Shown here piece by piece: positions 7,929 through 16,426 of a stretch of DNA of 18,585 nucleotides. Location of the stretch: NCBI GenBank assembly GCA_024680445.1, contig JAILCJ010000197.1:1-18585 (forward strand), read 5' to 3'. This DNA is from Campylobacter sp. (GTDB taxonomy: Bacteria > Campylobacterota > Campylobacteria > Campylobacterales > Campylobacteraceae). The first letter of the stretch is position 1. Each line of letters starts with the position of its first letter. The position numbers were made by a program, and so were the translations under genes. The notes under the pieces were generated by a model, which saw only the letters and a list, made by a program, of their open reading frames with translations, was not told the DNA's origin and did no database searches.

Positions 7929-8982
7929 TACAAAGGCTGATTTAATACAGGAAAAATATAAATCCGTCAATGACATTTATGTTTTTCTTGCCGATAGTGT
8001 GGTTATCATACAAGGCATTTGCTTTAGTATGTTTATGCTTATCATAAGTGTTTCGTATGCAATATTTTTATCGATTCCACTTATAGCATTATCACTTTAT
8101 CTTAAAACAAATATCAAAAAACTTCAAAAGTCAAGCATAACCTTTTGGTTGCATTTTAATGTCTTGTCGCTAAGCCTTTTTAGTACCTATATTTTCGGCT
8201 TTGATAGCGGATTTTATTATTTTATCATAACCATTATTTTTACAGGATATTTCTGTACTTTTGAAAATAGATTTTACAATATTGCTTTAATAATTTTTGA
8301 ATTTTCTTTAATAATTTTTATGTATTTTTTTATGCAAGAAGGACAGCATACTGCAAGGTGGCTAACTAATGTTTCTTTTGTTCTTTGCTCTTTAACTTCA
8401 TTTTTTATCATTGTTCGTCTCGTATTTTTTGCAAATTTTCTAAGACGCGCATCAAAATCCATATTTACTAGCGAATATGAAGAGCTCGAACGAATTTCTA
8501 AGCACGATCCACTCACTGGACTTTTAAATAGGCGAAGTCTTGAAGAGATCATTAGAAAAAGAACCATTATTTATAAACAACCAAATACCATAGTTTTACT
8601 CGGCGATATCGATAACTTTAAAAACATTAACGATACCTATGGACACGAGTGCGGAGATAAAATTTTAAAAGGCGTTTCAAAGGCACTTAGACACACTTTT
8701 AGGCGAAGTGATATCATTTCTCGCTGGGGTGGAGAGGAATTTCTTATAGTTATACCAAATGCAAATATAGAATTTATTCACAATCTCTCCGATCGTTTGC
8801 TAAAAAATGTCAATCAGATCAAACTACCAAACGGAGCTTCTGTGGCTATAACCTTTGGCATGTGCGTATATTTAAATGGTATAGATGACGAGTTTGAAAG
8901 CGTGGTTGAAAAGGCAGATAAGCTTTTGTATAAAGGCAAAAGAAAAGGCAAAGATAGGGTTGAAATGGAGATTATAAAATGA
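7909..8982 (+). CDS. Membrane diguanylate cyclase (GGDEF protein 1)
   Basis: The N-terminal half holds about five to six hydrophobic segments (about residues 29-175) forming an unrecognised membrane sensor domain. After a short linker (EYEELERISKHDPLTGLLNRRS) comes a complete GGDEF domain. It has the nucleotide/metal segment GDIDNFKNINDTYGH, the active-site GGEEF at 274-278 and the inhibitory I-site RRSD at 265-268, spaced five residues before GGEEF as in PleD. It should therefore make cyclic-di-GMP from two GTP and be product-inhibited. The start is uncertain: ATGs at 7888, 7897, 7903, 7909 and 7915 are in frame. 7909 is preferred because GAGGA (7899-7903) lies 5 bp upstream. It overlaps the tiny acidic gene upstream and the second cyclase gene downstream (4 bp). 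Confidence 0.93.
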   Translation: MVMTNTDTKADLIQEKYKSVNDIYVFLADSVVIIQGICFSMFMLIISVSYAIFLSIPLIALSLYLKTNIKKLQKSSITFWLHFNVLSLSLFSTYIFGFDSGFYYFIITIIFTGYFCTFENRFYNIALIIFEFSLIIFMYFFMQEGQHTARWLTNVSFVLCSLTSFFIIVRLVFFANFLRRASKSIFTSEYEELERISKHDPLTGLLNRRSLEEIIRKRTIIYKQPNTIVLLGDIDNFKNINDTYGHECGDKILKGVSKALRHTFRRSDIISRWGGEEFLIVIPNANIEFIHNLSDRLLKNVNQIKLPNGASVAITFGMCVYLNGIDDEFESVVEKADKLLYKGKRKGKDRVEMEIIK

Positions 8983-10058
8983 TGAAATTCTTTGCTTTTA
9001 ATAAGGAGACAAATTCCGAAATTATCGTACTTCGCATCATAAATATACTTATTTTAATCGCTCATTTGGCGTATTTATTAATTTTTTCTTTAATGGGTAT
9101 AGATGAACTCATAGCTCTTGAATTTTTTTCTGTTTCATTTTATATCTATATATTTATTTTGGCCTTGCACGATGATGGAAATTTGAAAATTTGCTTTACT
9201 CTTTTGCAACTTGAAATCACTATTCATACCGTGCTTTGCATATCAAGACTTGGTTGGGGATACGGTTTTGAATTTACCTTTTTTGCCTTTATTTTATCGG
9301 CATTTTTTATAGATATAGGCAATAAAATTATTACTTATATACTTTTGCCTTTACAATTTGTGCTATTTTTTACTTTGTATGAATTGTTTTTTGCTTATGA
9401 AGTAAGTTATAATCATTGGAATTATGTACTTTTTATAACGAATCTTTTTATAATTTGTATGTTTTCGGTCTCTATCACATTTTTAATGAAGATCTCAAAC
9501 AATCTCGCTGCTATAAATGCAGATATTCACAAGGCACAAATCAACGAAATTTTAAATTATGACCCTCTAACAAAGCTAAAAAATCGCAATTCTTTACCAC
9601 AATATTATAGTCAGTATCTAAGCACTTGCGAAACAAGTTATGCCGTTGTGATGTGCGATATAGATGACTTTAAAAACATAAATGATAGCTTTGGGCATAA
9701 CGCTGGTGACGCAGTTTTAGTAAATATAGCCAAAATTTTTAGCTCCGTTTTTAGGGAGTATGATATGGTTTGTCGTTGGGGTGGGGAGGAATTTCTTATC
9801 ATTATTTATGATGTTAGCAGGGATGCTACTTTAAGAATTTTAGAGCGAACTCGCAAAATGATAAACGAAAGTGTCGTTCAATACGGCAAAAACGATATAA
9901 CAGTAACTATGACTTATGGCGTGGTTTATTACGAACACGGCGAAGTTGTCCAAAGCATTAACGCTTTGATAAAAATAGCAGACGATTTATTATATGAAGG
10001 CAAAAGAAGCGGTAAAAACAAAATAATTATCAACAAAGAAGAAAGCGATGAGCTTTAA
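8979..10058 (+). CDS. Membrane diguanylate cyclase (GGDEF protein 2)
   Basis: Same architecture as its neighbour: about six hydrophobic segments (about residues 15-170), a linker, then a GGDEF domain opening with NYDPLTKLKNRNSL. Key residues are intact: CDIDDFKNINDSFGH, GGEEF at 268-272 and the I-site REYD at 259-262. An active, product-inhibited cyclase is expected. The membrane halves of the two proteins are similar in layout but not closely alike, suggesting an old tandem duplication or two sensors with different inputs. The start overlaps the previous stop (ATGA). GGAG lies about 8 bp upstream, and the second ATG at 8982 would also serve. No EAL or HD-GYP phosphodiesterase is present in the window. 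Confidence 0.93.
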   Translation: MMKFFAFNKETNSEIIVLRIINILILIAHLAYLLIFSLMGIDELIALEFFSVSFYIYIFILALHDDGNLKICFTLLQLEITIHTVLCISRLGWGYGFEFTFFAFILSAFFIDIGNKIITYILLPLQFVLFFTLYELFFAYEVSYNHWNYVLFITNLFIICMFSVSITFLMKISNNLAAINADIHKAQINEILNYDPLTKLKNRNSLPQYYSQYLSTCETSYAVVMCDIDDFKNINDSFGHNAGDAVLVNIAKIFSSVFREYDMVCRWGGEEFLIIIYDVSRDATLRILERTRKMINESVVQYGKNDITVTMTYGVVYYEHGEVVQSINALIKIADDLLYEGKRSGKNKIIINKEESDEL

Positions 10059-10160
10059 AAATTGTTTTTTAATTTTAAACAAAATTCCAAAAAAATTTTG
10101 GGTTAAAAAATTTCATAGTATTAAAAACAATTGCATTTAAAATTTAATCAAAGGAAAAAT

Positions 10161-10586
10161 TTGAATACTAAACAAAAAGCCGTTATTGCAAATCCAGCTA
10201 AAAGAATCAAAGCCTTTATTATTGATCTTTTTCTTATCTTGATGCCTTTGCTTTATATCACGACTTATATTGTTTTAGATGGTAAAGAAGACTTTCAAAA
10301 TTCTCAATTTGCTATAGCTATTTGTCAGGTGATATTTGGTTTGATTTGCGTTTTGTTTTTTACTATCAAGGCACAAACTCCGGGATATAAGGCACAAGAA
10401 ATTTATCTCGTCGATCTTACAAATGGTCGTAAAATCGGCTTTTTACATGCGTTGATTCGTTATATATGTTTTGTCATCGCTGGTTTTAGTATACTTGGCT
10501 TGTTGCTTTGTTTTTTTCGTAAAGATAGATTAAATTTACATGATATTCTTACAAAAAGTGCAGCGGTTTGTAAAAAAACCGAGTAA
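10161..10586 (+). CDS. RDD family membrane protein
   Basis: A TTG start at 10161 is chosen because AAGGA (10151-10155) lies 5 bp upstream; an in-frame TTG at 10131 has no ribosome site. The 141-residue product shows the RDD pattern. The first membrane helix begins with Arg15 and contains Asp22 (AKRIKAFIIDLFLILMPLLY). A second helix follows, then a loop QTPGYKAQEIYLVD, a third helix, and a C-terminal LNLHDIL. RDD proteins are small membrane proteins mostly of unknown role, some implicated in ion transport. It lies 102 bp after the second cyclase gene on the same strand, so it may be on the same transcript or have its own promoter; I see no convincing -10 box. Confidence 0.85.
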   Translation: MNTKQKAVIANPAKRIKAFIIDLFLILMPLLYITTYIVLDGKEDFQNSQFAIAICQVIFGLICVLFFTIKAQTPGYKAQEIYLVDLTNGRKIGFLHALIRYICFVIAGFSILGLLLCFFRKDRLNLHDILTKSAAVCKKTE

Positions 10587-10625
10587 AAATTTAATTTGGA
10601 TTTTTAATTATTTTTGCTTGTTTTT

Positions 10626-10662
10626 GGATTTTTTCTTAGCGAATCGGTAAAAGAAAAAATCC
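10626..10662. terminator. Hairpin between convergent genes, candidate bidirectional terminator
   Basis: A perfect 12-bp inverted repeat, GGATTTTTTCTT / AAGAAAAAATCC, with a 13-base loop lies 40 bp after the RDD stop. The plus-strand transcript has U-runs in the left arm but none after the hairpin, so it is an imperfect match to a classical intrinsic terminator. Confidence 0.5.
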
Positions 10663-10684
10663 GCAGGGTGACTGAAATATAAAG

Positions 10685-10859
10685 CAAATTTGATATGTAA
10701 AAAATCAAATTTAAAATATCAAATTTGATGATATGCAAAGTCAAATTTAAATCAAATTTGATGATTTGCAAAAAACAAATTTGATAAATTTGAAATCAAA
10801 TTTGATAAAAGAAAAAATCAAATTTGATAAATTCAAGTTCAAATTTAATCAAATTTGAT
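10685..10859. repeat. Cluster of CAAATTTGAT palindromic elements with helical spacing
   Basis: CAAATTTGAT begins at 10685, 10720, 10753, 10776, 10797, 10819 and 10850. Related CAAATTTA elements begin at 10706, 10742 and 10840. Five copies (10718, 10751, 10795, 10817, 10848) extend to the perfect 12-bp palindrome ATCAAATTTGAT. Successive starts are 21, 14, 22, 11, 23, 21, 22, 21 and 10 bp apart, mostly one or two helical turns. There is no conserved longer unit or unique spacer, so it is not a CRISPR array. It may act as bent DNA, as a binding array or as part of transcription termination for trpS. Confidence 0.85.
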
Positions 10860-10889
10860 AAAAAGTAATTTTAAAGCAAGTTTGAAATT

Positions 10890-11852
10890 TTAGTAAACAC
10901 CGCTGGCTTTGCGGACTTTTTCGATGATGATTTGAGCGTGAGAGCGGGCTTTTTTGGCACCTTCGGCAAGGATTTCTTCGACTTCGCCTTGATTTTTGCT
11001 GTAATGCTCATAACGTTCTCTGGCGGTTTTAAAGTATTCCCAAATCACTTCATTTAGATACATTTTAAAGTGTCCGTGTCCTTCGCCGCCTCGTTCATAT
11101 CGGGCTTTGAGTGCGTCTTGTTCGTCTTGGTTTAAAAATAGTTTGGCTATATTAAAAACATTGCAATCTTGCCATTTTTTCGGTGCTTCAAGCGGAGTTG
11201 CGTCCGTTACGATAGATGAAATTTGTTTTTTTAGTGTTTTGGCATCGGCAAAGATATCTATGGTGTTGCCGTAGCTTTTGCTCATTTTGCTACCGTCAGT
11301 GCCTGGCACCGTTGCGACATTTTCGTCGACTCTAAACTCTGGCAAATGCAAAATTTCGCCGTGCTCGTTGTTAAATTTCATCGCTATATCACGTGCGATT
11401 TCGACATGCTGAATTTGGTCTTTGCCAACTGGCACAACATCGGTGTTATAAAGCAAAATGTCCGCCGCCATAAGCACCGGATAGCTAAAAAGTCCGTGAT
11501 TTGCACTTATGCCCTTGGCGATTTTGTCCTTGTAACTGTGGGCGCGTTCGAGCAGTCCCATGGGGGTGTATTGGCTTAAAATCCAGTAAAGTTCAAGCAC
11601 TTCTTTGACATCGCTTTGCACCCAAAATGTGCATTTTTCGGGGTCTATGCCAAGGGCTAAAAATGCCGCCGCTGCATCAAGCGTGTTTTGGCGAAGGGTT
11701 TTGGCGTCGCTTACGCTAGTCATGGCGTGATAGTTGGCGATAAACATAAACATATCTTCGCTTTCTTGGGCTTTTAGCATTTGTTTTATGCTTGCAAAAT
11801 AATTTCCTAAGTGGAGTTTTCCGCTTGGTTGAAGTCCGGTGAGTGTTCTCAA
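10890..11852 (-). CDS. trpS: Tryptophanyl-tRNA synthetase
   Basis: Charges tRNA-Trp with tryptophan. Class I synthetase signatures are both present: the HIGH equivalent PSGKLHLGN at residues 9-17 and KMSKS at 189-193. The family motif AADILLYNTDVVPVGKDQIQH (about 129-149) lies between them. At 320 residues it has normal length. The start overlaps the aroK stop by 4 bp (ATGA), indicating translational coupling as last gene of der-aroK-trpS. I recall the same order in C. jejuni. Confidence 0.97.
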   Translation of the reverse strand: MRTLTGLQPSGKLHLGNYFASIKQMLKAQESEDMFMFIANYHAMTSVSDAKTLRQNTLDAAAAFLALGIDPEKCTFWVQSDVKEVLELYWILSQYTPMGLLERAHSYKDKIAKGISANHGLFSYPVLMAADILLYNTDVVPVGKDQIQHVEIARDIAMKFNNEHGEILHLPEFRVDENVATVPGTDGSKMSKSYGNTIDIFADAKTLKKQISSIVTDATPLEAPKKWQDCNVFNIAKLFLNQDEQDALKARYERGGEGHGHFKMYLNEVIWEYFKTARERYEHYSKNQGEVEEILAEGAKKARSHAQIIIEKVRKASGVY

Positions 11853-12376
11853 TTTTTTTCCTTATTTAGTATTTTTTTGATTTCTTTTACGATTTGTTTT
11901 ATGGTTTTGCCCTCGACATTGATGATGATATCGGCTTTTTTCTCGTATATGCTTTCTCTTTGGGCGTGGAGTTTTCTAGCAAATTCTAGATCCTTTAAAA
12001 GCGGACGTTTGGCGAATTTTTTCTCGGCGTTTTCGCTGTTTTTTAGCCTTTGAACTATGCAGTCAAAACTTGCTTTTAGGTAGATGAGTTTGCCCATTTT
12101 TTCAAGCCCTTTGACATTTACAAAGCCTCCGCCGGTTGAGATGATAGCGTTTTTGACATTTTTGGCTAGAAATTTGGCTAGATTTTTTTCTATCGCCCTA
12201 AAATACGGCTCTCCCTTGGCTTCAAAGATCTCGTTTATTTTCATATTCATTGAGCTTTCTATCAAATCATCGCAGTCAAGGTTGAAGCGATTTATACTAG
12301 CTGATAGTTCTCTTGCTACGCTGCCTTTGCCGGCACCCATAAAACCTATAAGTACGATATTTTCATTGCTCTTCAT
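11849..12376 (-). CDS. aroK: Shikimate kinase
   Basis: Phosphorylates shikimate at O3 using ATP in the chorismate pathway. The start at 12376 (175 residues) is preferred since AAGGAGG (12383-12389) lies 6 bp upstream; the ATG at 12379 has only 3 bp, and an upstream in-frame ATG at 12397 has no such site. Visible are the P-loop at 11-19 (GFMGAGKGS), the shikimate-binding LDCDDLIE (34-40), an Arg in EPYFRAIE, the STGGGF glycine motif (80-85) and KRPLL in the lid. The P-loop residue after Lys is Gly instead of the usual Ser/Thr, as in adenylate kinases. It overlaps the der end by 14 bp and the trpS start by 4 bp. Confidence 0.93.
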   Translation of the reverse strand: MKSNENIVLIGFMGAGKGSVARELSASINRFNLDCDDLIESSMNMKINEIFEAKGEPYFRAIEKNLAKFLAKNVKNAIISTGGGFVNVKGLEKMGKLIYLKASFDCIVQRLKNSENAEKKFAKRPLLKDLEFARKLHAQRESIYEKKADIIINVEGKTIKQIVKEIKKILNKEKN

Positions 12377-13763
12377 CATTTTCCTCCTTAGTTTCACCTC
12401 TTTTTCTTGGTATAAGCACTAGTGGTATGCCCTCGCAATTAAATTTTTCTCTTAGTTGATTTATGAGATATCTTTTGTAACTAAAATGCAAACACTTTGG
12501 TTTGTTCATTACCAGTGCGATTTTTGGCGGTGCGAAGCCAAATTGCACGGCATAATAAATCTTTACGCTCTTGCCCTTATCGCGTGGGATGGGGTGGAGT
12601 TTTACCGCTTCTGCTATGGCGTCATTTAGCTTTGAAGTTTGAATTTTTTGTGTGAAATTCTCATAAACTTCAAGGATAAGATCATAAAGTTTATTTACCC
12701 TTTTGCCAGCCAAGGCACTAACGCTAATTATCGGGGCGTAGGCTAAAAATTTAAAGCGGTCTTTGATCTGAAATTTGATTTTGTCAAATTCTATATCGCT
12801 TTTGTCCCATTTGTTTAGCACGATTATAACGCCAAGCTCGAATTTTGTGGCGATTCCAGCGATTCTTTCGTCTAGTTCGTTAAACTCTTGTGAGCTATCT
12901 AAAACCAACAAAGCGATATCAGAACTTTCTAAAACTTTTTCGGTTCTGTTTAGGGCGTAACGCTCTATGCCTTCTATCTTGCCCCTTTTTCTAATGCCCG
13001 CAGTATCGATAAATTCGAAAATTCTGTCATTGTATTCATAAATTTCATTTACCGGATCTATGGTTGTGCCTTCTATGCTACTAACAACGCAACGAGATTG
13101 TTTAACAAGGGCGTTTAAAAGGCTTGATTTGCCGACATTTACGCGACCGATTATGCCGACTTTGATATTTTTTGTACTGTAATCTATCTCTTGGCTTTCT
13201 TGGCTTTTTATCTCGCCATTTTCATCAAATTCATCTAAAAAATCATCAAAATTTTCATCTTCGTCTGCAAAAATTTCTTGTTTGTCAAAGCTTTTAAACC
13301 ACTCGCAAAGCTCGTCTATACCGATAGCATGGCTAACAGATACGGCAAAAGTTACTTTTGAGCCAAAACTATCAAATTCCCAGCTTCTTTCACGATCTTT
13401 TTTGCTATCAACCTTGTTTATAAGCAAGGCGGTTGGTTTTTTTAGCTTTAAAAGCTCGTAAAATAGTGCTTTATCGTCATCACTTGGCATAAATTTTGCA
13501 TCGACCATATATACGATTATATCGCTATCTTTGGCTTCGGCAAGACTTTTTGCCTTGACATTTTTAAATAGCTCATTGCTTTCATCAAGTCCGCCAGAAT
13601 CTACAAGCAAAAATTCGCTACCATCAAGGTTAATAACGGCTTTGTTTGTATCTCTTGTAGTCCCTGCAAAATCGCTTGTTATGGCTATCCTTTGACCAAC
13701 AAGGCGATTAAAAAGTGAACTTTTTCCAACATTTGGTTTTCCGACTAAAATAATTTTTTGCAC
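12363..13763 (-). CDS. der: Ribosome biogenesis GTPase Der (EngA)
   Basis: Essential GTPase acting in 50S subunit assembly. Two tandem G domains are complete. The first has GKPNVGKS (8-15), the switch Thr pair in AGTTRD, DSGG (55-58) and NKVD (116-119). The second has GRVNVGKS (206-213), EGTTIDP, DTAG (253-256) and NKWD (317-320). A KH-like C-terminal domain follows (about 350-455, with [15 protein letters not shown]). The linker between the G domains is acidic (about 166-190), and the tail ends in a short acidic stretch. The start is a GTG at 13763 with AAAGGA about 5 bp upstream. It heads the der-aroK-trpS unit behind a TATAAT box. Confidence 0.97.
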   Translation of the reverse strand: MQKIILVGKPNVGKSSLFNRLVGQRIAITSDFAGTTRDTNKAVINLDGSEFLLVDSGGLDESNELFKNVKAKSLAEAKDSDIIVYMVDAKFMPSDDDKALFYELLKLKKPTALLINKVDSKKDRERSWEFDSFGSKVTFAVSVSHAIGIDELCEWFKSFDKQEIFADEDENFDDFLDEFDENGEIKSQESQEIDYSTKNIKVGIIGRVNVGKSSLLNALVKQSRCVVSSIEGTTIDPVNEIYEYNDRIFEFIDTAGIRKRGKIEGIERYALNRTEKVLESSDIALLVLDSSQEFNELDERIAGIATKFELGVIIVLNKWDKSDIEFDKIKFQIKDRFKFLAYAPIISVSALAGKRVNKLYDLILEVYENFTQKIQTSKLNDAIAEAVKLHPIPRDKGKSVKIYYAVQFGFAPPKIALVMNKPKCLHFSYKRYLINQLREKFNCEGIPLVLIPRKRGETKEENDEEQ

Positions 13764-13788
13764 GATTTTCCTTTATTTGAGAAAAGGC

Positions 13789-13794
13789 ATTATA
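13789..13794 (-). promoter_or_regulatory. -10 box of the der-aroK-trpS unit
   Basis: The minus strand reads CTTGATATAATGCC: TATAAT about 25 bp before the der GTG. It lies in the 103-bp divergent gap shared with the EamA transporter gene, where a plus-strand TAAAAT at 13829-13834 is a weak candidate for the opposite direction. Confidence 0.6.
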
Positions 13795-13866
13795 TCAAGT
13801 TGTTTATAAAAATTAAGCTAAATTTTAATAAAATAAAGCTTTTTTAAAATTACAAAGGCTTATTTT

Positions 13867-14754
13867 TTGCAAAAATTTATACTAAAAAATCTTGGAATTT
13901 ACTATATGCTTATCGCTTGTTTTATGTTTGCGATAACAGGGCTTTTTGCAAAGATTTTAGGTCAGCTTTTGCCCTCGATAGAAGTGGTTTTTTTTCGCAA
14001 TCTCGTAGGGCTTTTTATGGTAACTTATGCGATCTTAAAATTTAAAGAAAAATTTCGTGGCGGACATTTTTGGCTTTTGATGTTTCGAGGATTCATAGGC
14101 ACCATAGCCATGTTTGCCTTTTTTTATAATATCGCAAAGATAGACCTCGCAACGGCATTTACCTTTTCAAAAACCAGTCCGATTTTTGTAGCGATCATAT
14201 CGGCTTTTGTTTTTAAAGAGGTGTTGAGTTTTAGGGGTTGGTTAGCCATAGTGCTTGGATTTTTGGGAATTTTGTTTATCATACAGCCAAATATAGCCGT
14301 GCATAAAACCGACATCATCGGTGTTTTTAGCGGTTTTGGAGCGGCACTTGCATATACAAGCATAAGAGAGCTTAAAAAAAGTTATACGACAAATATCATA
14401 GTCTTTGTTTTTATGTGTTGGGGCACGGCTTTGCCGATATTTTTTGGAATTTTGGCAAATTTTGTAGTTTATGAACCGCTAGATTTTTTGTTAGATAAAT
14501 TTCTTATGCCTACTGGTTTAAGTTGGCTTTATATCGCTATAATGGGCGTTAGCGGACTTTTTTTCCAAATTTATCTTACTAAATCATACGCAGTGGCAAA
14601 AAAAGCCGGTGTAGTAGCGGCTGTGAGCTATATGGATGTGATTTTTACGCTTATAATTGGTTATTTTATGGGTGATGCTTTACCAAATTTATTTGCTTTT
14701 TTTGGTATAATCCTAGTCATTTTAAGTGGAATTTTGGTTGCAAGGGAGAAATGA
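13867..14754 (+). CDS. EamA/DMT-family transporter
   Basis: A 295-residue inner-membrane protein with about ten membrane helices in two EamA repeats. Repeat 1 covers about residues 13-143 and includes [17 protein letters not shown] and the late signature [19 protein letters not shown]. Repeat 2 covers about 150-292. The family exports or exchanges small metabolites; the substrate cannot be told here. The start is a TTG at 13867 with AAAGG 8 bp upstream; the first ATG in frame (residue 14) would cut into helix 1. The stop overlaps the kdsA start. I recall a membrane protein gene in the same place beside kdsA in C. jejuni. Confidence 0.88.
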   Translation: MQKFILKNLGIYYMLIACFMFAITGLFAKILGQLLPSIEVVFFRNLVGLFMVTYAILKFKEKFRGGHFWLLMFRGFIGTIAMFAFFYNIAKIDLATAFTFSKTSPIFVAIISAFVFKEVLSFRGWLAIVLGFLGILFIIQPNIAVHKTDIIGVFSGFGAALAYTSIRELKKSYTTNIIVFVFMCWGTALPIFFGILANFVVYEPLDFLLDKFLMPTGLSWLYIAIMGVSGLFFQIYLTKSYAVAKKAGVVAAVSYMDVIFTLIIGYFMGDALPNLFAFFGIILVILSGILVAREK

Positions 14755-15551
14755 TGATACTAATAGCTGGTCCATGCGTCATTGAAAGCGAAGAGTTGGT
14801 AATGGCTGTGGCACAAAAACTTGTCAAATTTAACGAACACGAAGATATACAGTTTTATTTTAAATCCAGTTTTGATAAGGCAAATCGCACGAGTATTAAC
14901 TCATTTCGTGGGCCTGGTCTCGAAAAAGGTTGCGAAATTTTAGCCAAGGTCAAAGAAAAATTTGGCTTTAAAATTTTAACCGATATACACGAAAGTTATC
15001 AAGCCCAAAGCGTCGCCGAAGTCGCCGATGTTTTGCAGATTCCAGCTTTTTTGTGTAGGCAAACTGATTTGCTTGTAGCAGCGGCAAAAACAAAGGCCAT
15101 AGTAAACATAAAAAAAGGGCAATTTTTGGCGGCAGATGCGATGAAACATAGCGTAAAAAAGGTTTTGCAAACTCGTGGCATACAAGGCGATGGCTATGAA
15201 GTGGCAAAACAAAATGGCGTTTGGTTGTGCGAAAGGGGCAATACATTTGGTTATTCAAATTTGGTTGTAGATATGCGAAATTTGGTGCTTATGCGTGAAT
15301 ATGCGCCGGTGATTTTTGATGCAACACATAGCGTTCAGATGCCTTCATCTCTTGGTGAAAAAAGCGGTGGAGACGCTAAATTTGTGCCTTATCTTGCAAG
15401 GGCGGCGGCTAGTGTTGGTGTAGACGGCTTTTTTTATGAAACGCATATAAATCCATGCGAAGCCTTGTGTGATGGGCCAAATATGCTAGATCTAGACGAA
15501 CTTGGCAAGGTAGTTGCCGATACTTTAAATATAGAAAAAATTTTAAAATAA
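14751..15551 (+). CDS. kdsA: 3-deoxy-8-phosphooctulonate synthase (Kdo8P synthase)
   Basis: Condenses PEP with arabinose-5-phosphate to Kdo8P for the lipooligosaccharide inner core. Landmarks: AGPCVIES at the N-terminus, [12 protein letters not shown] (38-49), [20 protein letters not shown] (96-106) and [14 protein letters not shown]. The residues C9, H193 (DATHSV), E230 (FYETH) and D241 (CDGPN) correspond to the four metal ligands of the Aquifex enzyme. The E. coli-type metal-independent enzymes carry Asn instead of this Cys, so this one belongs to the metal-dependent class. Two ATGs adjoin (14751, 14754); GGGAG ends at 14748, so 14754 has the better 5-bp spacing. It overlaps the transporter stop by up to 4 bp. 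Confidence 0.96.
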   Translation: MMILIAGPCVIESEELVMAVAQKLVKFNEHEDIQFYFKSSFDKANRTSINSFRGPGLEKGCEILAKVKEKFGFKILTDIHESYQAQSVAEVADVLQIPAFLCRQTDLLVAAAKTKAIVNIKKGQFLAADAMKHSVKKVLQTRGIQGDGYEVAKQNGVWLCERGNTFGYSNLVVDMRNLVLMREYAPVIFDATHSVQMPSSLGEKSGGDAKFVPYLARAAASVGVDGFFYETHINPCEALCDGPNMLDLDELGKVVADTLNIEKILK

Positions 15552-15560
15552 AGGATAAAA

Positions 15561-16031
15561 ATGAAGACCATAGAAGGAAATTTGTCACTCACTGGCAAAG
15601 AAAAAGTTGCTATCATAGCAGCGAGATTTAACCATATCATCACCGATCGTTTGGTAGAAGGTGCAAGAGATGCGTTTTTAAGACATGGCGGTAAGGATGA
15701 GAATTTAAGTCTTATCTTGGTGCCGGGTGCCTTTGAGATACCTTTGACCTTAGAAAAGGCTTTAAAAAGCGAGAAATTTGACGCAGTTTGTTGCGTTGGA
15801 GCGGTGATTCGTGGCGATACTCCACATTTTGACTATGTATCTGCCGAAACTACAAAGGGCATAGCAAGTGTGAGTTTAAAATACGCAAAAGCGGTAACTT
15901 TTGGGGTTTTAACCGTTGATAATTTAGAGCAAGCCATACAAAGAGCCGGTTCAAAAGCTGGAAATAAGGGCTTTGAAGCTATGAGTTCGCTAGTAGAACT
16001 TTTAAATCTATATAAAAATTTAAAGGCATAA
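15561..16031 (+). CDS. ribH: 6,7-dimethyl-8-ribityllumazine synthase
   Basis: Penultimate enzyme of riboflavin synthesis, joining the ribityl-aminopyrimidine with dihydroxybutanone phosphate; usually a 60-mer or decamer. Signatures: [15 protein letters not shown] (21-35), VPGAFEIPL (54-62), [14 protein letters not shown] (80-93) with the catalytic His89, and [17 protein letters not shown]. The 156-residue length is typical. It begins 9 bp after kdsA with AAAGGA upstream. Confidence 0.97.
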   Translation: MKTIEGNLSLTGKEKVAIIAARFNHIITDRLVEGARDAFLRHGGKDENLSLILVPGAFEIPLTLEKALKSEKFDAVCCVGAVIRGDTPHFDYVSAETTKGIASVSLKYAKAVTFGVLTVDNLEQAIQRAGSKAGNKGFEAMSSLVELLNLYKNLKA

Positions 16032-16033
16032 AA

Positions 16034-16423
16034 ATGGCGACAAGACACCAAGCCAGACAGGCGATAGTTTCTATACTTTACGCCTATGAAATGGGTAGTG
16101 CGGACGAAATTTTTATAGATGAATTTCTTGAAGAAAAAAAGATTCGCAACGAAAGACGAAAAGATGTTTGCGAAAGCGTAAAAAACATACTTCAAAATCA
16201 AGAAAAAATCGATGAAATTTTATCAACTTGCCTAAAAGACGGCGATATAGAAAAGATTGGGCTGGTTGAAAGAGCGATACTAAGGCTTGGAATTTATGAG
16301 ATAAATTTTAGCGATACAGACAGGGCTGTTGTGATAAATGAAGCCATAGAACTTGCAAAAGAACTTGCAAACGATTCGTCTCCAAAGCTTGTAAATGCGG
16401 TGCTTGACGCCGTAAAAGGCTAA
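16034..16423 (+). CDS. nusB: Transcription antitermination factor NusB
   Basis: All-helical RNA-binding protein that pairs with NusE (S10) on boxA to support rRNA transcription. The 129-residue length, the N-terminal TRHQARQAIVSILYAYEM and the C-terminal EKIGLVERAILRLGIYEI ... INEAIELAKELANDSSPKLVNAVLDAV pattern are typical of the family. It begins 2 bp after ribH, a pairing common in many bacteria, and ends 3 bp before pyrF. Confidence 0.96.
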   Translation: MATRHQARQAIVSILYAYEMGSADEIFIDEFLEEKKIRNERRKDVCESVKNILQNQEKIDEILSTCLKDGDIEKIGLVERAILRLGIYEINFSDTDRAVVINEAIELAKELANDSSPKLVNAVLDAVKG

Positions 16424-16426
16424 ATC

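Larger units (their letters stand above)
10587..10889. other. Gene-free gap between convergent genes, holding a hairpin and a repeat cluster
   Basis: This 303-base stretch separates the RDD gene (+) from trpS (-). I see no reading frame with a ribosome site. Its left part holds a 12-bp hairpin (10626-10662). Its right part is a dense cluster of AAATTT-centred elements (10685-10859). Both convergent transcripts must end here. Confidence 0.8.

Noticed and set aside
10059..10160. Terminator between the second cyclase and the RDD gene
   Set aside because: The only hairpin (CCAAAA/TTTTGG) has a 6-bp stem and a 3-base loop in very AT-rich DNA, too weak to call.
10685..10859. CRISPR array
   Set aside because: The repeated element is only 10-12 bp, spacing varies from 10 to 23 bp, and the intervening sequence is itself AT-rich repeat rather than unique spacers; no cas genes are present.
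10685..10859. Replication origin
   Set aside because: The AT-rich repeats suggest an unwinding element, but I found no DnaA-box cluster (TTATNCACA type) and no dnaA, dnaN or gyrB neighbours.
11560..11566. Short G-run (five G) in trpS as a phase-variable tract
   Set aside because: Campylobacter contingency tracts are usually eight or more G/C; this one is short and lies within an essential gene.
14968..15258. Overlapping minus-strand ORFs within kdsA
   Set aside because: They lack ribosome sites and recognisable domains and lie inside a highly conserved gene on the other strand.
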